Counted from the first letter of the stretch, positions 10,403-21,372 are shown. The stretch is DNA of 64,000 nt from Drosophila persimilis (GCF_003286085.1 NW_020825288.1:9982001-10046000); one strand, 5' to 3'. Notes: generated from the sequence alone by a model not told the origin. Numbers and translations are program-made.

Positions 10403-10900
10403 ATGTATATGTCCGACCATTTTGGCGTTGAGCTCAAGCTCCGCCTGGGCCACCATCAACTAGTAAGGCAGGCAAGCAAAATCATTCAAAATTACAATAA
10501 AATAGGCATTAACAAATGGAATATGACCATAATGAACAACACAGCACATATTCCAAATGACTCTAATCTAACCTTAAATGAAGTTGATCACTATATAGCA
10601 GAAATGAATAAAGCCATAGACAAGGCAGTAAATTGTACAAAAATCATACCCAACATATATATTGACCCATCCAAACCTAACAAAAACTTCCGCTTAAACC
10701 GACATGTCACCGAAATTATAGAACAGCGACGCGTCCTCAACCGTCTCCGGAGATATGCGACTATGACAAACCAAGAACGGGATCTGACGAGAAATATGAT
10801 TAGGATCATGTCATTACAAATAAAATTATATATAGAGGCCAGCACAGATTCAATACATAGAAAACAAAGCACAACAACTCAGCACAACAAAAATAAGTAA
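10403..10900 (+). pseudogene. ORF2 endonuclease-to-linker remnant of element B
   Basis: Contains SDHFGVEL, the end of the endonuclease, then a linker that parallels A (NKWNMTIMNNTAHIPN against IHWNTIILQNLRHIPN). Earlier endonuclease blocks lie at 10010-10400 in other frames, separated by stops. No reverse transcriptase follows. It is a fragment with no expected function. Confidence 0.75.
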
Positions 10901-11018
10901 CAAATATATCAACAACAACAGTCAGTCCGAGAGTAATAACCGCCAACAAACAGATATTAAATTAACAATAGATGAGAAAAACTCAGTAGACATTCAAACA
11001 GCACCACCACAGACAAAA

Positions 11019-11098
11019 TGTGGTTGCGGAGGTTCAATTACGCTCCAAGAAGTGTGGTTGCGGAGGTTCGATTACGCTCCAAGAAGTGTGGTTGCGGA
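11019..11098 (+). repeat. 34-bp tandem repeat, 2.35 units
   Basis: The unit begins tgtggttgcggaggttc and ends tccaagaag. It occurs twice in full with one A/G difference and a third time partially. It lies between the element B remnant and a Helitron-like repeat and codes for nothing recognisable. Confidence 0.85.
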
Positions 11099-11182
11099 GA
11101 ATAAAGCACAATTCGAGAGCAATTCGAGGAGGATAGAGATGTTGGATGCAGCCGCCGATTCTGGCGGGCCGATTGTGGCTCT

Positions 11183-11342
11183 TGCCAGTTCATACTAGAA
11201 AGCGTCACACGAGGGGTTACACCAGAGACTTCGGCTCTGGCGTTCGGGTACTGAAGCGTCATGAGATAGCGCAGAGAAAACAGCTTTGCATGTGTTAGTA
11301 CACACGCAATATGTTTCGAAAAAAATATGTGTTTGTATGCTT
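11183..11342 (+). repeat. Helitron-like (DINE-1-type) dispersed repeat, copy H1, partial
   Basis: About 160 bp, nearly identical to 25590-25750. It contains the hairpin ccagag-acttcgg-ctctgg followed by gcgttcgggtactgaagcgtcatgag, and a segment with tttgcatgtgttagtacacac. The 3' end with CTAG seen in copies H2 and H3 is missing here. The assignment to Helitron-like elements is inference from the CTAG terminus of the longer copies. Confidence 0.7.
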
Positions 11343-11365
11343 ATGTTTATGTATGTTATGTATGT

Positions 11366-12522
11366 TTTTTCCGTCGTGCCTCGGATTTTGGGCAATATGT
11401 TGCGAACTGATGTTGTCGACATAAATGGTTAAAGGCTCTGTAACAGTTAACCAACCAATCTCGACCAGAAGTCTTCGTAAATAAATGGCCTCTTTATCAG
11501 CCATAGATAGTGCTATGTATTTAGCTTCAGTGCTGCTCAACGCGAGAACACTTTGCTTAGTTGAAGTCCAAGAAAACGCACTGCCTGCTAGAAAGAATGC
11601 GTACCTACTATAAGATCTTCTATCGAGCCTGTCATTGGCCCAGTCTGCATCAGCGAAACCTCTTATTGGTTCACCACACTTGCGATATGAGATGCCCAAA
11701 TTCTTCGTAGCAGCCGGATACCTTAGAATTTTTTTGCAGCCGTCTCGTGTTCTGCATGGGGATCAGTATTTGGTTGCAACAGTTTTCTTACTGCGTGCAA
11801 AATGTCCGGCCGGCTCAAGACTGCTAAATACATAAGGGAACCCATTAATGACTGATATTGTGTTACATTTACCTGGACACAATTATCATTAATGCAGCCA
11901 ACCCGATAGCCCGGGTCGAGCGGTGTGCTGACTGGACGACAATTGCTCATGCCATACGTGTCCAATAGTCTTTGAATATGCGATTTCTGGCAAAACGAAA
12001 TCGAACCCTGTTCACCGTCTCGCTCAATTTCAATTCCTAGGAAAAAGTTTATAGGGCCGCCATCGTACATCTTGAAGTTTGATGCGATCTTCTTTTTTAT
12101 TACGGCTATGTAATTTTTTTTTGGACATGCGATAATTAAATAGTCGACGTAGACTGCAATATAGCTGTATGTTTGGTCATCTTTCTTGACGTACAAGCAT
12201 GCCTTGTTGTTAAATCTCTTGAAGCCCATGGTAAACAATACCTCGTCGAGCGTTTTGTTCCATACTCGCCCGGATTGCTTGAGTCCACAAAGAGCTGTAC
12301 GCAACTTTAGAACTTTTTTTGGATGATGATGTCGACAAAATACTGAGGCTGCCTCATGTACACATTCTCATGGAGTTTACTGTTCAGGTAAGCATTTAAT
12401 ATCTCTTTTATATGTATATACAGCTGTTTTTCTGCAGCAATTTCGAACAACATGCGAATGGTCTCGTACCGAATTACAGGTGAAAATGTTTCCCAATAAT
12501 TTACTCCAAATTGTTGCACACA
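11366..12522 (-). pseudogene. Ty1/copia pol remnant: reverse transcriptase and RNase H
   Basis: Read on the minus strand in three frames. Near 12500 is the start of the reverse transcriptase (NYWETFSPVIRYETIR), then ALCGLKQSGRVWNK and FFLGIEIERD, SLMYLAVLSRPD, and finally the RNase H region with GFADADWANDRLDRRS and ALSSTEAKYIALS. These are the standard landmarks of copia reverse transcriptase/RNase H. The catalytic YVDD box reads YVDY, and there are frameshifts near 12305 and 11730, so it is inactive. No LTRs, integrase or gag are visible beside it. Confidence 0.9.
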
Positions 12523-13024
12523 TCATTGAGCAACCAATCGAGATTGGCAAATCGGATTTTTCCGGATTTGCAACGGGACTTTCTAAAAATAGAATTGAAA
12601 TAACGAACACGTGTTCATTTTTGCGACGCGTCTCTGCTTTTTATGCTTTTTGTCAAAACAAAAGCACACTTCAAAATGATTAAACGTTTGGCAATGTGTT
12701 CGAAGATTAATTATTTAAAATGGATTTTGTAGTTGAAGGTCTTTAGTTAAAGAAATTCTTATTGCAACATTAATATAATTAATTAAATCTTTTTTGTGTC
12801 CTTTTAACCTGTTTTTAACCTTAACTGTTTTTGTGTATTTTGTGAACGTCTATTTTATGTTTACTTCAAGTTATAGTTATGTTACCTCCAGATGGCCCCA
12901 TTGTGAGTGTTATCATTGTAGTTGTCAATGTTTCAAGGAAATAAAAATGAAAAGTTTAACTGCTGATAGTTGCTGATTTGCGTATATTCTTAAATAATTC
13001 ACTATTTTTCAAGAACAAACATGT
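12523..13024. other. AT-rich spacer with no recognised feature
   Basis: Mostly AT-rich sequence with no open frame of note and no similarity that I recognise. It separates the copia remnant from the first P-like fragment. Confidence 0.5.
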
Positions 13025-13212
13025 TAGCGATTTATTCAAATGTGGTAAATCGCAAATATTTCTTTATCTTTCACTTTAAAGCTGGGGTTGTTAATGCCGA
13101 CTCCCAGTCTTCTATTCTTCTATCTTCTATCAGCTCTATTATTTGAGACCTGGTCGCAAATACATAGCTGGTCGAACATTAAGCCCTAAGGCTTGTGCTT
13201 TTTCAACAAGAA
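13025..13212 (-). pseudogene. P-superfamily transposase fragment, copy P1 (short)
   Basis: On the minus strand this segment encodes VEKAQALGLNVRPA followed by a broken copy of the DQGSNN block. It duplicates 15255-15450 at nucleotide level (attcaaatgtg..aaatcg, then ctttaaagctgggg and cgactcccagtctt). The 15-kb copy continues as a recognisable P-type transposase. It is a relic of the same family. Confidence 0.7.
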
Positions 13213-13374
13213 ATTTGTAGAAACAGATGAAACTTTGAGAGAGATGTCGGGGTTGGCCTGTCTTGGAGCTTGGTCGTGCGTCGCTAGTGGTGTGCGTCGG
13301 ATGGTGTGTGTGGGCTTGGGGTGGGGTAGTGTCGGTGCCTCGGCTACTTGGAATGAACTTAAGCTTCATATTGT

Positions 13375-13857
13375 TTAGATAATTAGACACTTTATTATAA
13401 ATACTTTAACACTTTTAAATTCTTAGATTAGCACAACGTCTGTACTCGGGGCCGGGTTTCTACGTAAGTTGTCTTCTGGGTTTGGCTGGCGTCTATTTAT
13501 ACGCCTGTGGTCGCTATGTCAGCGGGGTCGAAATGTGCTTCCGTATCGGGGTGTACTTCGCTGTTTTGGCGATCGTGGGTGGACCTGGTTTCTGTTTCTT
13601 TGCGTTTTGGCGACCTGGCGGGTTTGTCGTAAGTTTCCGCGGTGTCATCTTTTTGTAGTCGATGAACCCGGAAGACTGCGCCTGGCCAGTTGCTTGGTCT
13701 GGAGTCGGCTCGTGTCTAGTATATATGTGTGGAGAGGGCGCCAGTGCGCACTGACGGGCTTGCTCGGTGGTTTAGGGCTGGCGCGCGTCTCAGTAATAGG
13801 TTTAGGCTTATTGTGCGTTGGATTGTATCGAACCCATTTAGGTTCGATATAATAAAA
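13375..13857 (-). repeat. Possible solo LTR or LTR remnant
   Basis: Runs from TGTTTAGATAATTAG to AATAAACA with matching terminal hexamers TGTTTA/TAAACA. On the minus strand there is a TATA-like gtataaataga at about 13500 and an AATAAA-like site at the other end, the layout of an LTR. No clear target-site duplication is visible and the neighbouring internal sequence is not recognised, so the call is tentative. Confidence 0.35.
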
Positions 13858-14400
13858 TAAACAGAAGCGGGCCCAGATGACTTCCCTGTGGCACACCTGA
13901 AGTAGCATTCACAGTATTTGACAACACGTTGGAAAACAAAACACGTTGAGTACGGTTAGAGAGATAGGACAAAATCCAATCTAGAAGACTCGTTGGGAAC
14001 CCCAATAAAGAGAGCTTGTGAATAAGCAGAGCATGGCTCACAGAATCGAATGCCTTGCTGAAGTCCGTAAAGACTACATCCGTCTGCAAACCAATTTGAA
14101 AACCACGATGTATTAGATTAGAAAACTCAAGAATGTTAGTCGATGTTGAAGGATGTCTAAAAACCGTGCTGCGACGGAGATATCAAGCTGCAACAAAGAT
14201 GTTGCAGTTGCCGGGTGACCAGGAACTCAAGAAGCTTCGGGAGGGCGGAAAGCTTTGCGATACCACGATAGTTTTCAATGTTTGATCTTGAACCTTTTTT
14301 GTGAAGCGGAATGATGTAGGACTCATTCCAAATTACTGGGAGACAAGACTGTTCCAAGGAGAGGTTGAAGAGAAAAGCCAAGGGTTTGCAAAGGGACTTG
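13858..14400 (-). pseudogene. Non-LTR retrotransposon reverse transcriptase fragment
   Basis: Two minus-strand pieces form a reverse-transcriptase core. The 14157-14381 piece has WNESYIIPLHKKGSRSNIENYRGI and LISPSQHGF. The 13838-14089 piece has TDVVFTDFSKAFDSVSH and SGVPQGSHLGPLLF. The DFSKAFDSVSH form differs from the A lineage (DFEKAFDTVW), so this is a separate family. It is broken between the pieces and ends before the YADD box. Confidence 0.85.
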
Positions 14401-14639
14401 GCTTTCTATCGCAAGTTCTAACTCTGCATCTTCGTTAGTGGAACACACATTGACACATTATCTTTTATAATATTAATTTACAATAATTACATTAAATTCA
14501 TACATAGTTGGATTATTGTTGGTAACACCGCGAAATCTGATTAAATAAAATAGTTTTTCTAATGGGTCTTGGTTTAATTTGGATGTAGTTATATAGCAAA
14601 TTTCAGCACTCAATTTCACTCAAAACATTTTGGGCCAAT

Positions 14640-15560
14640 GAAAGTATGGAGTTGATTGTTAAAATTATACCCTTTATGCAGTAGACTTCCTGTGGATATT
14701 TAAATTCTTCAAAATATTTTCGCATATCCGACAGGGTCTCATTGACAACATTTTTGTCTTGCAGTGCACTCCTAAATGGGTTTTTATCGTAGAGGACATA
14801 ACTATTTACGAGGGTTGCTATTTATATTTCGGGAATGGGCAATACTAAAGCCAATAAGTAAAATCTGGAAACGCCATAATAAACTTTGTCATTTTTTAGC
14901 ATATATGTACGTACAACGTTTTTATGAACAATTGGTTTTTGTTTTGTTCACGATCAGTTAAAAAAATCAATTTGGCAAACAAATGGAAATTTCAATGGTT
15001 CAAGCGAATGTAAAAGTGTTTTGATCATCAGGGGGAATATTTTGAAAAACAATAAAACCATTTTCATTTTAAAATTGTTGTTTTTATTTCCTATTCCCGA
15101 AATATAAAAAGCAACCCTCGTAGACAGTCAAATGCTTTGTTGTTAATTTCTGACAGAGTCGCGTTGAATTTCTGGAATCGATTTCATACAGTTCTTCGAC
15201 TATTTTCCATGAAACAACGCCATCAGGGGTATAAAGATTTCTATTTCGGACAATGTTTCTTAGCGATTTATTCAAATGTGAAACATAGTAAATCGGAAAT
15301 ATGTCTTTATCTTTCACTTTAAAGCTGGGGCTCTTAATGCCGACTCCCAGTCTTCTGAAAACAGCTCTATTATTTGAGCCCTGGTCGCAAATAGCTGGTC
15401 GTACATTAAGCCTTAAGGCTTGTGCTTGTTCAATATTAGCCGTCACTTTATTTAAAAGGGCTTCGTGTTTTATACCATTTGCAGTTACAGTATAGCTTAA
15501 AACGTATTTCCAGTTTATCATTTTCCAGATCTTATCATGAAAGCACAGACTGGCTGCCCT
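14640..15560 (-). pseudogene. P-superfamily transposase remnant, copy P2, split by a MITE
   Basis: Minus-strand reading gives KYVLSYTVTANGIKHEALLNK, then RLNVRPAICDQGSNNRAVFRRLGV, DIFPIYYVSHLNKSLRNIVRN and VVSWKIVEELYEID. The DQGSNN block and the FPIYYVSHLNKSLRN block parallel the catalytic core of P-element/THAP9-type transposases. After a 312-bp insertion the coding similarity resumes at 14800 with NPFRSALQDKNVVNETLSD, one frame over. THAP domain and termini are not seen. The family assignment is by motif recognition only. Confidence 0.7.
14809..15120. mobile_element. 312-bp MITE with inverted repeats and TA duplication (Tc1/mariner-type)
   Basis: Both ends share an imperfect inverted repeat of about 33 bp (cgagggttgctatttatatt on the left; the complement ends agcaaccctcg on the right). 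Each end is flanked by TA (14807-14808 and 15121-15122), the target-site duplication typical of Tc1/mariner. The interior has no transposase. It sits inside P-type transposase sequence, so it inserted later. Confidence 0.8.
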
Positions 15561-15596
15561 AAAAGGCTTTTTGTACTTAGCTTTGCTTAACAAACA

Positions 15597-15787
15597 CTCA
15601 CTCACACGTGGATATGCGTATGCAGACCGGACAGGCGGACAGACAGACATGGCTCAATCGACTAGGCTATTAATGCTAATCAAGAATATATACATACATA
15701 TGTATACTTTATGGGGTCGGAAACGTTACACACATCCATCCAAAACTAATATACCCCTATACTCATTTTGAGTATCGGGTATAAAAG
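15597..15787 (-). repeat. SGM/ISY-type dispersed repeat, copy S1
   Basis: On the minus strand it opens with ttttatacccgatactcaaa and runs through the gtttccgaccccataaag and tcgattgagccatgtctgtc blocks shared with copies at 43.9, 47.0 and 62.4 kb. The tttttatacccg start is typical of repeats common in obscura-group flies. The name is inference. Confidence 0.65.
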
Positions 15788-16732
15788 CTGTTCTAAAATT
15801 GCATGGTCTCCCCCGGGTGGACTTTCAACGTAGAAGTTTTAAAATGGTGGAAGACAATAGTGACAGTGACACGAGCAAAAAATAGATAAGCAAACACATA
15901 CATATAGTAAAATCTAACATATACATACATACATGTGTACCCAACATAATTTGCCGTTGACCGCATCGTGTGTGCAAAGAAAACTAAAAACAAACGCAAA
16001 ATCACAGCGTCGGTCGTGCAATACCCTGCTATGTTACATATACCAAAAAAACAGCTTATTAGTGGGAGCATCCAGCGCCAGAAGAGTAGTACACCTGGAT
16101 TTTCCGATTTAATAAAGAGGTATTTGTGTAAAAATTTAAAGCTCACTGTCACCCCTCCCCCTTTCTCGTTTTCGTTGGGTAAAATATACATATATTTGGG
16201 TCAGCCAATACGCAGCTGCAGCGGTGAATTTTTGTTTCGCTTTCGCTCCTTACCGTTGCTTATCGCTATTCTTATCGTTTGACGCCCTTGATCCAAACCG
16301 AACGCCAAGTGACGCGCTACCCTGTATTCGTCGGGTATATTAGTTTGGTGTCAGTAGAATCCAGCTAATCAATACTTAAGTCGTTACTTAGCCGTCCATT
16401 CGTGTAAACCCTTGAAAACGTATACAAACACACAGCATACAAACTTCAGAACTGCAGCGGTGTTTTTCGCTTTCGCTTGCCACCATTGCTGTTTGTTGAT
16501 ATTCTCGTGTGGTTTTCGTTTACGTGCTTGAGCCAAGCGACGCTATACCTTAAATTTGGCGGGTATATTCAGTTTGACCTCATTTGGGTACGACACGAAA
16601 TCGTGCTCGGCTTCCGAAGTTAGCACTGCTGCAGTTCGGACTTTAAAAACTTCATAGGTTTATTTGAGACTCTAGTTGACAATGACGAAAGTATTCTAAT
16701 TATCGAGAAGTTCAACCACTAGCTTAAAACGG
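15788..16732 (+). other. Likely 5' region of a BEL/Pao element, with a diverged duplication
   Basis: No gene. Two related blocks, 16205-16400 and 16445-16620, share ctgcagcggtg, tttcgctttcgct, a cttgag/cttgat-cc segment and ggcgggtatattcagtttg / gtcgggtatattagtttg. They lie directly upstream of the BEL/Pao gag remnant and may be LTR or leader sequence. Confidence 0.4.
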
Positions 16733-17530
16733 GTGTACGATAACTATTGTCTGATCTTCAAAAATCAAATTGATGCCCTATTTAGTCTTCCCAAAATGAC
16801 CCAGCAATCAGCATCGTCCTTAAGGAACCTAATAGATACCGCCTCATCCATATATGGCTCATTGTTGTTGGTAGGCGATGATAAAAAAATTTCGAATTCG
16901 ATGATTATTCATCTAGTGTTGATCAGAGTCGACCCGGTGACCAAACAGAAATGGAAAGAACAGCCCGATTATAATAATCTGCCACTTTGGGCTGACTGTG
17001 AAAAGTTGCTATATCGCAGACTTCAGCAGCTTTCGGCCGAAAATTCGGAAAAGCCAAAGCATTAGCTGAAAGCTGTGCCAAGCAAGCCGCATCATCGGAG
17101 CGTGTTCTACTGCGAATACAAAAAAACCAACAATGCAGCTACTGCAATGCGAAAGACCATTTGTTGACAGATTGCAGTCCATTTGGTTGGCTGGCTGTAA
17201 TGCAAAGGTTCGAATTGGCAAAAACTGCATCCCTATGCATCAATTGTCTGTAACAAGGCCACTGTGTAGTACGATGTAAAGCTAAAAAGTGTCGATGACT
17301 GAGGACTTAGCACTTACAGATCCATAAGGATCAGTCGTGTATCCACTTTCTTGGTATTGTTGAATACAGTTCACAAGTCAAGAAAAAGATACACACGGTG
17401 CTGAAGTCGCGAATTTCTGGTAGTGAATTTTCGGCCGGCTTATGTATTTTAAGGTCCATTTTGGAGTATCGCCCTGATCAAACACTTAACGTGAGTGATT
17501 GGAAAATCCCGAAGAACAGAATATAGATAT
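16733..17530 (+). pseudogene. BEL/Pao-type gag remnant
   Basis: The open part (16733-17065) has QIDALFSLPKMTQQSASSLR and KQKWKEQPDYNNLPLWADCE, blocks I recognise from the gag region of BEL/Pao retrotransposons. After a stop at 17063-17065 the protein continues with knuckle-like CSYCNAKDHLLTDC and CINCL..GHCVVRCKAKKC, with more stops up to 17530. No protease, reverse transcriptase or integrase follows. It is dead. Confidence 0.75.
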
Positions 17531-17639
17531 TTTGACTACCACCCAAGAAGCGAGGAACTGCCACTGGCTTGAAGCCTTTCAGGCCTTTGTAACGCCATTT
17601 GGCGTCTGATTTTTTTAGATATTTTATTATAATTGTTAT

Positions 17640-19160
17640 TAGTTGATTGAGTTTTATGAAGTTTAGTGCAAGCTAGGCTAAGAAGAAATTGTCTGGATCC
17701 TTGGTTGGGAGTCGAAGCTGGGAGCCACTTGAACTCGAAGCACGAACCTTATAGTCTCTTTTTTTCGTCGTATTGACAATTTTTGCAGCCACCCAAGTTT
17801 TCGGCCTTTCGTATTTAGAAAAACTATTCTAAAATTTCAATTATTTTTGTTGTTATTCCTAATTCCTTAAGGTGTTCTCTATGTCTTATTATTAATAGTT
17901 CATTTGGAAAGTATGTAGATAGTCTTGTTTGTTTTGATCTATGTACATATGTATCTAAGATCAAGGGGTTTGCAGAGGTCGGGCATTTTTCTACAAATTT
18001 TGTTATTATTTATATCATTATTGAGTCAATTCATTTAATGTTTGCAATAGTGTATAGCTTTTTATTTTTAATATACTATATATATATATTAAATATAGTG
18101 ATTAGTTGCTAGATTTTTGTCACTGATGCCAATAGCGCGTCTAATAGCACGCCTTTCGAAAATTCTGATTTTTTCCATTTGAATGGAGCTTAGGCTAAAC
18201 CATGCTAGGTGCCGTATGATAGTATTGGGTGTAATACTTTTTTATATATTAGTGTTCTTATTTCTATTATTTGTTCTTTCTTGTCTATATTCGGCTATTA
18301 TGTTGGCTATTTGTATTTTTGCGTTCTCATTGGATTATTGCATTGAAGCTTAGTTTTTGGTCATTGGTTAAGCCTAGATATTTTAATGTAGGTTTAAATT
18401 TAATTTGTGTTATATTGCCAAGTATTATATTGCTCTTAGCTAAGCTAAGAGTAGTGGCTGTATTTGAGCTGTTGGGCGCTAGGAGTGATTTTTGCGGTAC
18501 TCCTGCCGTTATGTTTCTTACAATTGATTTATACTTATTGTTGTTGTCGGTTACATAGAAAGACCGATCGCTAAGGTAGCTAAGGATGATTCTGGTTATG
18601 GCTGGTTTCAATTTGTGTGTTGTGTGCATTTTGTGAATTAGACCATTTATCCATACCGTGTCGAAAGCTTTTTCGAAATCTAGTGCTATGGCTATTGTGG
18701 GTTTTTCACATTCTAGATTTGAATATATGAAATTGTTGGCTACGGCTAGAGAGTGACTGGTTGAGCTTTCCTCTCTAAATTCGATTTTTAAGTGTTTGTT
18801 TTATTGTGCGTTGGGTTTTTATTTGTTCGAGTATTATATTCTCAAACAGGTTGATTATGTCAGACCATACTGAGATGGGCCTATACCCTTTTAAGTTTGT
18901 GTGATCTGTATTTCGTTTTGGAATCGGTAAGATTTTAGACTGTTTCCACTATAGTGGAAAGTAACCAATGTTAGTCTAAATTGAATTTTTTTATTAGGAA
19001 ATTGCTGGTGTCGTCAGGTCCTATCGTTTTTTTTATTGTTTTTTGTTTTCAAAATTTCTAATAAATCATTTGCATTTGTGAATCCAAACTTTTCCGCCCC
19101 TTCTCATTTTCCATCGGCAGTCTTTTCATTATTGAATTCTGTGGCAATCAGTTAATGATT
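17640..19160 (-). pseudogene. Decayed relative of the A lineage (element C), minus strand
   Basis: Reading down the minus strand from 19150: FGFTNANDLLEILKTKNNKK (A has CGFTNAEELFEILKIKNSKK), then ALDFEKAFDTVWINGLIHKM at about 18690, YLSDRSFYVT and ITAGVPQKSLLAP at 18500. It then jumps to FKPTLKYLGLTNDQKLSFN, skipping the YADD region, and ends with a FERRAIRRAIG block near 18140. The order matches A throughout apart from the internal deletion. Stops and frameshifts are many. Confidence 0.85.
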
Positions 19161-19229
19161 TAGAACGCCTTGTACTGTTTGGTTTATTGTATTGGTGTGG
19201 TTTAATAAGTCTGTTGGTGTTGTTGTCAT

Positions 19230-19453
19230 GTTGTCGTTTTGCTTGTCTACCCTTTCAAATGACCAAACGGACCAAACGGACGACGTTGGTGCTAGGACTT
19301 TGAGCGCCTTCCAGTGCGTGCCACACATTTGGTCTCGTGCATCACAAAAAACCCCGAAACCCTACACACAACACACACACACAACTAGTTTCTAACCTTA
19401 TATAAGTACTAGTATTAAAGCATAATAAAAGTAATTGAATACAAAAAAAAAAA
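19230..19453 (+). mobile_element. Short 5'-truncated retroelement end with A-tail (tentative)
   Basis: An AATAAAA signal near 19424 is followed by a 12-13 base A run ending at 19453, directly ahead of LOA/R1-type sequence. The body contains no recognisable protein. A 5'-truncated poly(A) retroelement is the simplest reading. Confidence 0.4.
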
Positions 19454-19960
19454 ACACTAGGCGCCAGCTCGCGGTAGCCACCCGACCGGAACCCTTTGTG
19501 GAGTTGCCTTAGGGAGGGAACATTCCCAAAACGATGGAAGAGGCAGCGTCTAATTCTGCTCCCCAAAGGCAACAAGCCAGCAGACGATCTATCGGCGTAC
19601 AGACCAATCTCCCTGTTGGACACGGTGGGCAAGCTGCTTGAAAGAGTACTGTATAACAGGCTTCTAGAATTCGTGGAGGAAACAGAAGCACTCTCAGAGG
19701 CGCAATATGGATTCCGGAAATCCCGCTCGACCGTGGAAGCCATCATGGCGGTAGTTAACATCGCAGCGAAGGCCATAGAAGGAACAAGATGGAGGTGGGG
19801 CACCAAGGAGTACTGTGCCATCGTGACGCTAGACATCCGAAACGCTTTCAATTCGGCCAACTTGTCAAGGATCGAGACGGCGTTGTACCGAATCGGGGTA
19901 CCGGAAGCATGCCCTTTACGGCTGTAAGAGATATGCAGCATGGACGGAGAATATCCCCCC
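19454..19960 (+). pseudogene. LOA/R1-type reverse transcriptase fragment
   Basis: 143 open codons carry FPKRWKRQRLILLPKGNKP, AYRPISLLDTVGKLLERVL, EAQYGFRKSRSTVEAI and VTLDIRNAFNSANLSRIE. These are reverse-transcriptase blocks in the form used by R1/LOA-clade elements. Similarity stops just after the first catalytic block, before YADD. The matching endonuclease fragment lies downstream instead of upstream, so at least two pieces or a rearranged copy are present. Confidence 0.85.
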
Positions 19961-20337
19961 AGCAGAGTTGCTGGTTAGCTTTATGACAGCATCGGAGGAT
20001 AACTATATATACGTGTACCGTCTCCTCAAGCGCATCCAGAATGACCTGAGACGATGCGAGAAAGAGCGAAAAGAGGCATGTAGCGGCCCAGAATAGGCCC
20101 CCCCTCGCCGCGAAGCAATGCCTAACGAAGATCCCGCTGGGGGAAGAGGTGTGTATTTGTATGGGGTGGTTTTAGTACGTATGACTTGACTAGAGCAAGG
20201 AATCGTGCATGCCAATGGCACGGGTCATTTGTATCTCATGAAGATTTCCACTTCCCATGGCGCATCCATGAAAAAAAAACCACACACACACACTGTGTGT
20301 GTCCCTGCCTAATGGCGCAGGGAGGCTCACGTATAAA

Positions 20338-21372
20338 ATGAAGTTTTTACAACTCAACCTAAACCATTGCGCGGCAGCTCAGGATCTGTTGAGCCAAACG
20401 ATCAGGAATATAAATGTAGACGTCGCTATACTTAGTGAGCCGTACAGGACGAGGAATGACGCCAACTTTGCAGTGGACGCTACAGGAAAGGCGGCGATCT
20501 GGGTCTGCGGAAAACGGCCGAGCCATATGGAATCAGTGGAGTCCGCAAATTACTTCTTCAGAGCCAAGATCGAGTAACTCTGGGTATACAGTGGCTACCT
20601 ACCGCCGAGCCTGCAGGCAAACGAGTTCTCGGACGTTCTAGACGAGCTAGCCGAGGACGCAATAGGTCGTTCTGGAGTGGTGATAGCGGGGGATTTCAAC
20701 GCCTGGGCTGAGGACTGGAGCTGCCCGTCAACAAACGCCAGAGGAAGAATTCTACTGGAGAGCCTGGCCTCACTGGATATTGCTCTGCTGAACGCAGGAA
20801 ACGAGCATACCTTCAACAGGGGCGGCATCGGATCGTGCATAGACCTGACCTTCGTCAGCAGCTCCCTATATACGCGTGCGAAGTGGAAGCTGAGCGATAT
20901 TTATACGACACGCGATCACATAGCAATCTGGTGCGAAATAACCACTGGCAGCAGAGCCGGCCGGGCAAGAAATCCTCAGGCTTCAAAGCCGGATCCTTCA
21001 ACCCAGGGGAATTTGCCGCGAACCTGGTCACCCCCCCGCCAGCGGCTGATGCCTCTAGCGAGGCGGACAGGGTGATGGAGGCAGTGCTGCACGCCAGCAG
21101 CGCGAGCATGGAAAGACGTTACGAATACAGGAGCCACCACCAGCCGGTTTACTGGTGGAACCAACAGATCAAGGATTCGCGGCGGAAATGCCTGTAGGCC
21201 CGCAGGAAGTACTAGAGAGCGCGGGGACGGGCGAATTGTGCGCGCCTCCAGAGCGAATACGCAGCTGCTCGCAGGGACCTAAAGCTAGCCATTAGGGATA
21301 GCAAGCGAAAGTGCTTTCTGGAAATCTGCGACTCAGCGGAGCATGACATCTGGGGAAGGGCCTACAAGGTGG
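20338..21372 (+). pseudogene. LOA/R1-type ORF2 N-terminal endonuclease fragment
   Basis: Starts with MKFLQLNLNHCAAAQDLL, the usual opening of R1/LOA ORF2 endonucleases, and continues with ILSEPYR, then after a stop at 20575 VVIAGDFNAWAEDWSC, SCIDLTFVSSS and a DHIAIWCEI end block, where the usual SDH reads RDH. A frameshift near 21040 leads to YWWNQQIKDSRRKCL. It breaks off at about 21370, where an A-lineage remnant begins. Possible relatives are Bilbo/LOA elements, which are known from obscura-group flies. Confidence 0.8.

Larger units (their letters stand above)
9123..10980 (+). mobile_element. Decayed relative of the A lineage (element B), 5'-truncated
   Basis: Similarity to A begins inside ORF1 and continues into ORF2. 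The ORF1 part (9142-9970) keeps knuckles CHNCQRFSHIASNC and CVKCMNEHEPGQC and the C-terminal block NSDAVEAFGKVIMTC, which parallels NGDSVDAFGKDLLTC in A, but it is interrupted at 9685. The ORF2 part keeps endonuclease blocks (AGDLNAKHP near 10165, SSIDYF, SDHFGVEL at 10403) in different frames and loses similarity after about 10870. The divergence shows an older family member. It has lost the reverse transcriptase and is dead. Confidence 0.85.

Noticed and set aside
13469-13852. 127-codon frame on the plus strand
   Set aside because: Low-complexity Arg/Leu/Trp composition, antisense to an LTR-like segment, with no family resemblance.
19342-19941. 199-codon minus-strand frame
   Set aside because: Antisense of recognisable LOA/R1 reverse transcriptase on the plus strand.
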